From Atherinomorus stipes (lineage: Eukaryota > Chordata > Actinopteri > Atheriniformes > Atherinidae): a stretch of DNA of 64,000 nucleotides. Below are positions 10,801 through 22,800 of the stretch, one piece after another. The stretch lies in contig JALJCO010013423.1 of assembly GCA_023101725.1 (NCBI GenBank), positions 124,001 to 188,000 of the forward strand. Reading direction: 5' to 3'. A program made the translations under genes and the position numbers. Each line of letters opens with the position of its first letter. Position 1 is the stretch's first letter. The notes below the pieces were generated by a model that made no database searches, had not been told where the DNA came from, and worked only from the letters and a program-made list of their open reading frames with translations.

Positions 10801-13800
10801 TACCACAGATATAAATGTTCTCAGTATTTATAAAGAAATAATAAAGTGTACAGTAGCAGCAAAAATATGGCTGTAACTGTGTTTGCCGTGTGTGATATTA
10901 CTAAAAAAAAATGGACTGGATCGGCCTCATTCATCCTGTTACGGCCCCTAAACCGGCTCAAGGTAAAGGAACCACAACATAAATGAGAGACCACCACCAG
11001 ACAGCAACGGTTCAAACAATTTATTAACCAAAGAAATAAAGAGAAGGGAGCCCCGGCCAAAAGGAACAAAAGAGAGAACAGACCACAGACCAACCCTTTA
11101 GCGGGCCGTCGAATCCGGGCTGTTCCCAAAACAAAAGTAACCAAAAGGACTAACCCGAAAACAAGACTACCGGCGACTCCCAACTCAAAACCAAAACAAA
11201 AATGCAGCTGGCGGCGGCCCCCATCTGAAGACGGCCAACTCCTGGCTTTTAAGCTCCTGAGGGAGCACCAACCACCAATCACTGGGGAGACGACAGACAG
11301 GAAATTAGACACAGGTGAAAACATTACAAGAATACAGCTGACAGGAGGCGCCCATAACACCTCCACCCCCAAAATGTTGAGTCGGGGCGCCAAGCCACGG
11401 CCAACATCAATAAAACATGGAACATCCTGTCAGCTGCTATCACCCATTCACCCACAAAACATCAGGCCCCGTAACGACTTGCTGCCGCAAGTGCTGTTGG
11501 AGGTAAACTCTGCATGGCATTTGTTTGTTAAAGGTTGCAGCCTCCATTTTACTATGGTGCGGCTTTTTGGGAGACAAAAGAACAGTTCGAAGTAATAAGC
11601 CCAACCGCGGCACATGGATAAGAATCCGGGGCCGACAATGCAGGACGGCTTAGACGGGCTGCCAGCAGCAGCAGAACCAGAACCGGACAGCCCCGACGGA
11701 CGGTTACTCACAGGTTCAGCACTGGACAGCTCCTGTGGGGAACACGTCCCAAGAGTAACAGACGGGCTGGGAGGTGGGGCAGAAGGTGAGTCTGCTCCGG
11801 ATGGCGCACCGGCAGAATTTGTGAGGGGAGCTGGTAAAAAACCGACAGAGCTCTGGCCAGATGGCAGTAAGATCCCGCCACAGCAACAGGACATGGAGGG
11901 CTCTGTTGTGCGCAGTCTGACGGGCAACGGCAGGGCCTTTGGTCATGAGCAGACGACCCGGTGAAAACCTGGCCGCTTCACTAGAAGCCGGATGAGAAAG
12001 AGAAACAGCACCAAAACCACTCACGCCGTCCTTCAAAACACCAACTGGCGGATCCAGAACTGGGCGCTTTGTCCTGGCCCGCATAACGGCGCGCACTGGG
12101 TAAACCTTCGGGGCTTTCTGCTGGTTGTCAGTACGGCGATCAGAAACCACAGGGACAGTCGTAACCTGAGGAGTGGCCAAAACCTTCCCTCCAGCCAGAT
12201 CATTCCCCAACACGAAATCCACCCCTTAATCGGGAAAACGGAGCAAGTAGCCACAACCACCTTACCCGACACCAGTGCGCACTCAAGTTTGATGCAACGG
12301 AGGGGAACATTACCAGCCCCATATCAAAGCCCCGGACCAATTCACTGGTCACAAGGGACCCGCTCTCAGAGAAAGGCAAGACACTGTCCAGTATAATGGA
12401 CCTTGAAGCAGCTGTGTCTCGCAGAATGGTTACAGGGACTTTACAGCCACCCGGCAAAGAAACAAACCCTCTCATTATAAAAGGAGAGTAAACGCCGAGG
12501 TCTGCTGAAGGAGCGGTCACTGATGACACTAGATTCACTGCTTTAGGAAACAAACCAGTTCCTTCTTGCCCAATACGAAACAGTCGGCAAGGACATGACC
12601 ACGTTTACGGCAGTAAGCACAAAATAGCCCACTCCGATCAGCACCATGTTAAAAGCCCCAACCTCACGTGGTTGGGGGAGGGAAAACCGGGGAATTAGGC
12701 CGAGACGCATCAGCTGATGTAGAACACATTTATGGGTGATGACATACTCATCGGCCAAAACAGCTGCTGTGGCTACATCAATAACTTTCTGCTCGTTTAT
12801 ATATGTGGCGATCCCGCCAGGGACGCAGTTCTTAAATTCCTCCATAACAATCAGCTCACGCAACTGCTTAAAAGACTTAGCATTCTGAGCCAAACACCAG
12901 CGATCAAAAAGAGACATCTTGTCATGTGCAAACTCCACAAAGCTCTGGTCACTATTTTTCCTGCAACTGCGAAATTTCTGCCGGTATGCCTCAGGCACCA
13001 ACTCGTATGCTCTGAGCACCGCAGTTTTCACCTGCTTATAGTCCAGGCTCATGTCAGGTGGCAAGGTGGCATACGCCTCTGAGCTTTACCCGTAAACACA
13101 CATTGCAACAATAAAGGCCACACATCCTCCGGCCATTTAAGAGTCCGAGCCACACGCTCAAACAGGACAAAATACTTGTCAACGTCCTTTTCAGCGAACG
13201 GCGGAATCAACCTAATGCATTTGTTGACATCAAACTCAGGTGACGGGGAGGACGCCGACGCATGTGCCTGGAGCTCCAACTCACGCAGCCGCAGCTGTCG
13301 TCTGCTCTCCTCCTCAACCTTACGGAGCTCAAACTCACCTGCAAGCTCTTTCTCGCGAAGACCAATTTCCCTCTCCTTAAGAGCTAGACGGCGGAGCTCA
13401 ACTTCCAACTCCATCCGACGGAGCTCAGGGTCGAGTTGAACTTCATCGACCACCACCGCAGACACAGAGTCAGACGCCGCCACTGCGGACGCAGACTCCG
13501 CTAATGACAAAACACCTTTGTCGACCAAAGCAGTGACCAACTCGGACCTGATTGACTTTTTCCGTGACTGTTTAAGGACGGAAATGGAATAATGCGCGGC
13601 AACGGACAGCAACTGATCCTTGGTACAACGATCAAAAGCCTCAAGGCTCGGCTGAGCCACAAAATCCTCCAGCACAAACTCCATTACAAGACACCGCGGA
13701 GTAATAACAGGAAAAACGCGCCCCGTCAGCACGGCACAGCAATCAGCAACAAGCCCAAACACCTGCGCCTACACAACCCAAAACCAAAACCAACCAAACA

Positions 13801-16800
13801 AAACAAGATCCCAAGCGGATCCCGGATGAGCCCCCAAATATGTTACGGCCCCTAAACCGGCTCAAGGTAAAGGAACCACAACATAAATGAGAGACCACCA
13901 CCAGACAGCAACGGTTCAAACAATTTATTAACCAAAGAAATAAAGAGAAGGGAGCCCCGGCCAAAAGGAACAAAAGAGAGAACAGACCACAGACCAACCC
14001 TTTAGCGGGCCGTCGAATCCGGGCTGTTCCCAAAACAAAAGTAACCAAAAGGACTAACCCGAAAACAAGACTACCGGCGACTCCCAACTCAAACCAAAAC
14101 AAAAATGCAGCTGGCGGCGGCCCCCATCTGAAGACGGCCAACTCCTGGCTTTTAAGCTCCTGAGGGAGCACCAACCACCAATCACTGGGGAGACGACAGA
14201 CAGGAAATTAGACACAGGTGAAAACATTACAAGAATACAGCTGACAGGAGGCGCCCATAACACATCCGATATCTGATCCAGCTAATTAGTCAGTATCAGA
14301 GCCGATATCTGATCTGGGTATGGGATGGGTGCATGTCTAGATTGAGGAGTAAACATGACCAGTAGCTGCTGTCCAGCATCCTCAGCTCTGCTGCTCCTCT
14401 CATTCATGGATCATCCTTATAAATCCTTTTAAAGGGGAAAAAACAGACTGAAAAGGGGAAGAAACTCTACTTTCGTGACTTTGTGCTAAATTCACATCAT
14501 CATTAAACATGTTTTAACTTGCATTTCTAATTTTTATGCTAATGGACCAAAAATGACCTCTTTTCCTATTACTATCATTTAGGTATCTTTGGTGTACGGG
14601 GGCCTTCATTTCCTCACAGGCAGGTGTGTTAGACATTTGATCCATTTACTACAACTTAAGCTCAAGTTTCTGCCTGATGCTGCCTTCGTTTGGCTCATTT
14701 GGCCACAAACATGAGCAGCTGACATGCTTTCTGTTGGCTCTGGAAGCGTGGTCCCTCTTAAATCCTGAAAGGGGGGGAAGCCTTCTTCTTGTCCTGCTGG
14801 GGAGGCCGTGGTTTTACGTGTCTCCAGGAGGACTGATGGTCCGACCTGAACTTCACGAATAACACAAGACGCTGACTCACTTGCAATATAATGTAATCAG
14901 ATCAACCTTCTGCGCCGATGTGGTAAAGTTTATCACTGATGCTGAGTCCGTGTCAGCCGGGGGGGTTAATTATCTCCAAGAGAAATAGGAGACTGGCTTT
15001 GTGTGGAGCGGGGGGTGTTTTAAGGCGGTATTTTGTCATGTCTGAGGCCGTGGTCAGGGGGACGCTGGTTAAAAAGCAGCCTTCTGCTGCAAGGTTGTAC
15101 CAAAGTGGGGTCCCAGCGCGCCAAAACCAACACGAATGAGTCGGGGGTGTTGAGGAGAACATCCAGATCAGTAAATCTCTCAGGCCGGGTGTTTGTCCTC
15201 GCTTCTGTGCTGCTGCTGCGACTCTGGAGCCAAAAACAGTTGTAAAGCTCCCGTTTGTGCTAAAGCTATTTTTGTTTTACTATAAGTTGTGGCCCTGCTG
15301 CTGCTTGTGATGATGAGTTCAGCCTCGAGGCCGGACCGCCGGCTACTCGTGCTCGGATCAGATTATGGCAACAAAAGCCGGCTTTATGCTTCTCCATGGA
15401 AGACACTCAAAGACAGCCACTTTTTTAAAGCCAGAGATGAATCTTTTGCTGGGAATGTGTTTTTCTTCTCTCCCAACAGTCGGATTTGGGTCCTGAGCCA
15501 GTTTGTTTTGCAGGAGGACATGATGGTGAATAAGCGCCTTGTCCGTGCAGCGTAGCGCCAGTGTGACGCATGTTCGTGTCCTCACACCAACTCTGACTCT
15601 TCCACTTTCTGACGCAGTTAATGTGAAGCGACTGACCCTCCTGCTTATCTTTAATTTCATTTTCAGTTTGTTTGGCAGTTTCTGGATCAAGCCGTGGCTT
15701 CATGTTTTCACCTGTGGCACGTCGCTGTGTCTCTGAGGTAACGCTTTGATGCTGCGACACCACCTCGGTGTGCAAACAGAGCACGAGCACGGCGACCGCA
15801 CAGGCCCGTGTCAGCGTGAGCCCCCGTGTGGAGTCAGGGGTGACGCCGGCCGGCCGGACGTACGGGTGCATCTGTGTTTTGGTTCTGCAGCTGCTTCAGT
15901 TGCAGCAGCTTTGACTTGCAGACGGCGTGAGCTCGACTCTGTGCCTTTAAAAGAAACTCTGCTCACTGGTTTTATTGTTGCATGGTCCTTGTGAAGGCAG
16001 ATATGCTTTTGTGTGTTTGGACATTGAGTCTTTTCTCAAGTATGTGCTGTACTTTTACACCATATACTTTATAGTTCTCTCAGTTGAAGTCATCAGATTC
16101 CATTTTTCTCTCTGTTTGTGTTTAAACAAAAAAAAAAAAAAAATAGATCATCTCATATTGTGTAGATAAAACACTGCTTACAGCTTGCTTATTGATTAGC
16201 AGATCTCACACTCTGCCAGTTTAAAAATGTTTCTTCAATTTGTGTTTTAGTCTTTAATCTGCAAAAAGTGCAACCAAGTAAGTCTAGAAATCCAGTTGTT
16301 GCGTTCAAGAGAGGATGAGGAGCTGCACCTGGGTCATTATCTAGTCCAGTGCAGGGGGGGCTGAGTCCAGTCCTCAAGATCCTGCAACTTTTCGAAGCAT
16401 CCCATCTGCATCACACCTGAACTTCCTCTCATCTGCATGTCCTCCAGCTCTGCAGAGGCCTGGTAACGAGCCATTCCTTTGATTCAGGGGTGCTGGAAAA
16501 GTGATGCATAAAAGTAGCAGGATTGTTGGTCTGGAGGTCTGGACTTGGCCTCCCCTGATCTGTTTCAGGTGCTTATGTTGTTCCTCAGAATCTGATTTTC
16601 TCTGTACGGATGAAGCTTGTCTCTTATTTCCGTGCTTCATCTCTTCTTTCTCCATCACATTTGAGCATTTTCACCAACTTCACCCGAACAGAACAGAAAG
16701 CAGCCTGGCAGCAGCTTTCTGTCCATGAGAGTAGTCCGGTCCCAGCAATCCATGTTCTCCATGTTCTCCATGTTCTCCATGTTCTCCATGTTCTCCATGT

Positions 16801-19800
16801 TCTTCATGTTCTCCATGTTCTCCATGTTCTTCATGTTCTCCATGTTCTTCATGTTCTCCATGTTCTTCATGTTCTCCATGTTCTCCATGATCTCCATGTT
16901 CTTCATGTTCTCCATGTTCTCCATGATCTCCATGTTCTCCATGATCTCCATGTTCTCCATGATCTCCATGTTCTCCGTTCTGTCTGCAAGCTACAACAAC
17001 ATCACAGCGTCCTGGTTGAGCAACGTGAAAAGTATCTGCTGTTTCTTCATGAAACGTGGAAACACTGTCAGGCGTGTGTGCATGTTTTCTTGTGCACTCA
17101 GCTTGCAGCTGTATATTGTTTATTTGAACATCACCAGACTGATGATAAAAAAACTTCATACTAAATAGGGATGGGCATTTGCGAACATCTTTTTGACAGT
17201 AGGGCTGCAACGATTACTTGAGTAATTCGAGTAACAATAAATAAGTGATTTTTTTAAAACTACTTGGTGTCGGTTCAGCAGGTGCTGATCATCCTTTCTT
17301 GTGAATACATTTATACTGCGAGTTCATGGACTTGAATATGTATCTAGATCCTCTAATGAACGGCCAATTGTTTCCATTTCAGTAAATCTCAGAATTAAAT
17401 GTGCAGATGTGGAAGCAACAATGGCGTTTTTGGCAGAGAAGCATGGGTGGGCTTCAGTGCTGCGTTCAGGGACAACTCTGCACTCTACAACTCTGAAAGC
17501 TAGAAATTCTAGCTACAATCAATTTAAGTTGTGAAGTTTAAATAACTTGCAAAATGTCCAATTTATCCGATTACTCGATTAATCATCAGAAGAATCGCTA
17601 GATTACTTGATTACAAAAATAATCGATAGCTGCAGCCCTACTTTAAAAAACAAACAAAAAAACAACCAGAAATAGATTAGAAACAAGTAAAGGAATAAAA
17701 TATAATAAAGCAATAGTAGCAATAAAAAATGAATACCCAGTCGACATGTATTAGTCGTTTTTCTTCGATTACAGTGTTTTTATGATTGTGAGAAGGCAAC
17801 ATTGAAATCACGATGAAAATTTGATTAATTGTCCAGCCCTAGTTAGAGTTGAGCAAGTGAAATCCGTCTCAAACGGCGCCTTTGGGCCTCTACTCGCGTG
17901 CAGTGGTGAGTTTGAATGCAGCTCTCGCTCCTCCTGCCTGTAATTCGCTCTGTTCTGTTCTGGTCGGGACATTTCTGTTTATATCAGCAGCCAATCACAG
18001 AGCTAAGGGCATGACGCTGTGTGGGAATAAGCTCATGATTGGAGCAGACGCCAGTCACTCCAACTCTCAAAGAAAAAAAAAAAAAGGAGAGAAAAACGGC
18101 GGATGCACCGAAGAAAAGGTAAGAGCTTCAGATAGCGCACGTTGGAAAACCAGGTTAATATTAGTTTGGCTTTTACCCGCTTCTGCGCTCTGAAGGAGCC
18201 GTTGAAGCTGAACAGGCTGAAGAATGAGGCGGCTGTTAGCCTGAGAGGGAGGGGCTCAGTTTGATACTGTTGTTTGCAAACAGAACCGGTGGGGGGACTT
18301 CGGACTCTACCTTTAAATATCGGCTAGATGGTGGGGTGGCTGATGTCCGATACTCAGCCGATACCGATGGGGGCTGATTATATCGTGCATCCCTCAGACC
18401 AGTGATCTATGTGGCCACAGACGAAGTTTAGGACATTTTAGAGTGAAATACTGAACAGATGCAGTTATGAAAGAGGGACAAAAGTTTGTTTCTACACATA
18501 AATCCACAGTCTCTACGGAGCTGTTATCATGTGATGTGTGCGCTCATTAAAAAAGCTATTTTCATTTGCATCGGGAGAACAGCCAGTGCTAATAAATGAT
18601 ATCATATCTATCGCTATGTTATAGCTTGATGAGTGTGTTTTGGCCAGTTCACTTACAGATTTGTTACCAGCCTTGTTCGGGTCACAGCTGTGGGAATATA
18701 TCACTGTTTCAGCCTCTTTAATGTGTTTGCACAGCACCGTCTGCTGGGAAGTGTTGCATATTTATTGATTATTGCCTCTATCCGCACATCACCTCCATAT
18801 TATTGTACACTATATCACACTTATTTTTACATTTTTCCTCTAAATCAATTAAAATACTCCATATCTGCAGGAATGATTTAAATGTCGGGTGGTTTTTATT
18901 CGTCTACCATGTCAGCGTTTGTGGAAAACCATTTTGCCCTCTCCCTCTGAGCACGCCCTTTCCTCTGAACAGGCCCGTTGTCGCCTGTGAATGAGGCGTC
19001 GTGTTTGCTCTGTTTTCATGCTTGCACCACTTTGTCATTGGTCGACCGCTTGGCGCTGCTGCAGGGACGTTGTTTGCATCAGAATGGCCCGTTGTTGCAG
19101 CTCCAGTCCCAACGCTCCGCTGTGGATGGTGATCTGTGCAAAGCAGGATTTAATACGTGTTTGGCATCTGGTGTGGAGGATGACAGTTTTTTTTTGTTAT
19201 ATTTCTCAAAGAAAAGGCTCCTTTCAACAAGTGTGTATTAGTTTCCAGAATAAACAATCACACTACAACAAAAAAAATAATTAGGTGCAAAAACGATCAC
19301 AATAAGGCTCATCTTCAATGAGAGAAACATCACTGGGCAGTTGCATATGTTAATTTGCACAGTCCAAAATGTAAATAATCTGTCAACTCCCTTTAGAGAA
19401 AAGCCAAAAACAGACGTATAACAAAAATACATGGACATTTCATTTGCTGATGGATTACATACAGGGGGAACATGCCTCCAATGCTTCGCCCCCCTCTAAA
19501 ACACCATAAAATATCTCCTAATACTGTAAAAAATCTGTTAAAGAAAAGGTTTTTTAATAGTTATTTTAGGTGGTAAAATAGGAGTTGGTGCAACATTTGC
19601 CTACACTGTTATTTATGATTTCAAACGTGGAGGTAAATCTAAGGAAGAACATTTATCTTGATAAGGAAAATATGTTGCTTATTGACATTCTGATAACAGA
19701 GTTAAAACTGGTGTAAAGTATGCCACAATACAAATATCCCTTTATTTGCTTGAAGGACTGTCTCAGTCCCACTTTGTCCACCTCCGATACAGATATCAAT

Positions 19801-22800
19801 ACCACAGGTCAAGTGTCGGCCGATGCCCAGGATAGAAACGTAGCTGTGTTTTGGGACAAAGATTGCTTTTATTCATGGTTTATGTTCAGTATGTCAGTTT
19901 TGTGTAACCTCATCTCTAAAAAGCGGTTAAACAGGTTAATAAAATAAGTATGAGGAAAAACTGACCCATTTGTTATTTACCAGTGGGTGGGATGGATTTC
20001 AACTTGCAAACGTCATAATACATTAATTTAAATAAATTCACACCCAGTCAGGAAGAAGTGCTTGAAAAAAAAAAGCTAGAATGGATTTCCTCGATTGGCA
20101 AATTTTAACAAATTCCTATCAACGTTTTTTAAACGATATCGGCCCGATATTTGATACGCCACAAGTTGCCTCTGCAGCTCACTCTCCCGACAAGAATAAA
20201 AGAATGAATGAAAAATATAAAATGTGCAAATTCACCCTGATTTTATGACATGCAGAATATGAAAAAACGATCTTGTCGAGTTGCTGAAAGTCACACCAGA
20301 ATTCCTCCAATTTATGAGCATGCTCAGAGGTTAGCTTTCCCTCTGGCTGCAGACGTGTTTGCGTTTTTATTTTTCCCCTCATGTGTGAGTTTATGTTTAA
20401 CTTTTAAAGTTAATCTTAACCAAAAAGACTTTTTTATCAGCCCGGTTTTAAGATGTAAATCTGGAGTTTATGACAAACCTGCAGACAGTAAAATGAGACT
20501 ATCACTTGCAGTCACAGAGCAACCTGCTGTTCAAGGAAGTCCATCCAGTTTATCTGAGATAAGCTGGATATTTCACTGCTGTTCCAGTAGGGCTTTGCAT
20601 TTAATTGAAATTTGATCATGATTTCAATGTGACAGGATCTCCAAACTCAAACGAGTTGAAATGATTTAATTAACATTTTGGTTTGCATTATTTCTGTAAT
20701 ACGCTCACATGCGTAAGACATTTCCTTCCACGCAGCCCTGCTTCAACCTACACTTACGCTGCTGTCGCATTGCATTAAAGCAAACAAGTTTATTTTGGGA
20801 TTTTTTAAAATATAAATAAGTATATTTATTTTATTCTTATAATATAGAGAAATTGCAGAACAGCTGGATCCACAGATTTTGTATTCATTTATATTTTCTA
20901 TGCCTCATTTAATGTTGAAAGTATATATTTATTCACCTAATGTTTCATACATTGCAAAACAGCTGTGAGGTAAATATATGTAGCCTGTTTTTATGTTCAA
21001 TTTGAACATTTTGCCTAAATGATAAAGTGACTTTTGATAGAGAAATGCAGAATAAATGCATCACATACAGTCATCCTCAAAATTATTCACACCCTTCAAT
21101 TAAAGAAAATGCTAAATTCATAACAGTAATTCAAATAACAAACTAAAGAAACTAATAATAAATAAAAATTTACAAAATAACAATTTAGTTAAATAAATTA
21201 TTGCTTTTGAATTATGGTTGAAAACAATAATTTAAAAAAAAAACAAAGAAAGGTGTCCCGGAAACATTTTTAATGAACATGGACCAACATACCTGTGAAC
21301 AGATGCAGACGTCTGATTGGACGTTACAGAAAAAACCTGATTGCTCAACAAAATTTTAGCTTTTGAGCCCCATCATGCTTGTTTACTTGTTTTATTTTTT
21401 GTTTGTTTTTAATATTTATTTCAAACCACAATTAAAAATCAATGTCATGATTTTAATATGATTTTATTTATTACTTTTGACAATTTCAACTTATTCCACT
21501 GACAGATTATTTTTCCTTCTTTAATCAGAGGGTTTGAATAATTTTGAGGACGACTGTATATGTTACAACTATAATGTTTCTGTTATTTGTTTACAAGCGT
21601 ACTGTTACTTTTTAAATATATTTATTTGAAGTGCTTTGTTCGTGTTTGTTCTTTTTTTTATATTACTCTTATTACTCTTATATTACTCTTATATTATAAG
21701 AGTTATAGAATTACTTTTCATTGTATTCTTCATTATATTAAATTGGGAGTCAAATGCAGTATCGGCCCCAAATATCAACAGGTTTTATCAGCTGAGGCTG
21801 ATGAAAAAAATGTGGTATCGGCACTAAAACATCTGTGTTGGTCTATCTTAAGTTTAACAGTTAGCATGTGGTTTAGTGTTCAGAGGCATCCACAGCGTCT
21901 GAGACGCCCCTGAAAGCAACACAGATGATCTGCAACCCTTCAGATTTCCGCTTGTGTCGTCCGTGTGGAACATCTGGAGTTTAATCTGCTTGATTTCGTT
22001 CACCCATAAACTGATCTGTGAGATACTTGAGCAGCGAAACGCAGCCTGTAGTGATGCGGTGTCACAGGTTTGGTGTGAAGCTGCTGTTAACTGAACAACA
22101 CCCATCACTTTGGACCTTTGGCCCTCCCAGCCCACACAGCTGCCTGGGACTCAGCCTGGCCTTCTGCAGCTATGGGAGGGAAGTTTTCATAAACAAAGGG
22201 TTGCAGCAAACTTGTTGCCTGGATACAAATAAAACATTGTATAATATGCAACAGGGATCTGACCAGGCGTTCTTTTAGACCAAGTCTCAAAATACATTTT
22301 TCTAAGCATCCTGCTCAGACTCTCGCTGGTGTTTTTTAATAAAAGCCGTCCTTTTGAGTTGCTATGGAGGCTCTGTGACGGACTCCTGTGGCTGAACAGG
22401 GGGGGGAGTGTCGTCTGCTCAGCTCTCAGTAGACATTACAGCGAAGCGGCGTTGAGACTGTTTTGGAACGAGACCGACTGGGTGTGTTCGCAGGGCTCAT
22501 CCCACCCTGAGACCGACATCAGTAATGATGGGATATTAACTGCATCCTTGTGTAACGCAGCTTCTCTGCTGCTGTGTCATCAAGCTGGAATTGCCGGGGC
22601 AATAACAGGGAGGTGCTGCACTGCACGGGGTTGGACTCGCATAATAATTTGCTGCGTGGCTTAATCATTTTCAGCTCCTCTGTTACTTATACAACCTCTG
22701 AGTTGGCAGAAACCGGTGTTTACCTGTAATCGTACCTGTCTGCTGTAAGACTTTTACTGTAGATGTTTAAAAGATGTTTACTTTCTGCTGCTGCACCTCT

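Larger units (their letters stand above)
10937..14262 (-). mobile_element. Gypsy-type LTR retrotransposon, non-autonomous, reverse orientation
   Basis: Two direct repeats begin TGTTACGGCC and end GCCCATAACA: 10937-11359 (423 bp, the 3' LTR in element orientation) and 13841-14262 (422 bp, the 5' LTR). They differ by one A in an A-run as far as I can see. The target duplication CATCC flanks both sides (10932-10936 and 14263-14267). Read on the minus strand, the 5' LTR is followed after 4 bases by an 18-nt primer-binding site complementary to tRNA-Pro (13819-13836), then gag, zinc knuckle and a protease start. A purine-rich tract (11360-11374) abuts the 3' LTR. The internal part is only about 2.5 kb, with no reverse transcriptase, RNase H or integrase, so it must have moved with help from another copy. 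Confidence 0.93.
10727..14338. mobile_element. older repeat hosting the Gypsy insertion
   Basis: Sequences on both sides of the Gypsy element (10727-10931 and 14268-14338) share CCGATATCTGATC-like words and roughly inverted ends (ACATGTCTGCACC and GGGTGCATGTCTAG). They look like two halves of one degenerate element. No clear target duplication was found. Confidence 0.4.

Noticed and set aside
10821..11393. 190-codon minus-strand frame, also seen in part at 13743-14174
   Set aside because: It lies mostly within the LTRs and appears twice for that reason; hydrophobic composition comes from A/C-rich complement, with no domain.
11614..12396. + strand frames in the Gypsy element
   Set aside because: They are antisense to the gag/protease region, which is read on the minus strand as shown by the primer site, purine tract and motifs.
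16610..17210. Overlapping long frames with HVL, MFS and EHG repeats
   Set aside because: They are products of the 9-bp minisatellite, whose length keeps all frames open; flanking residues show no domain.
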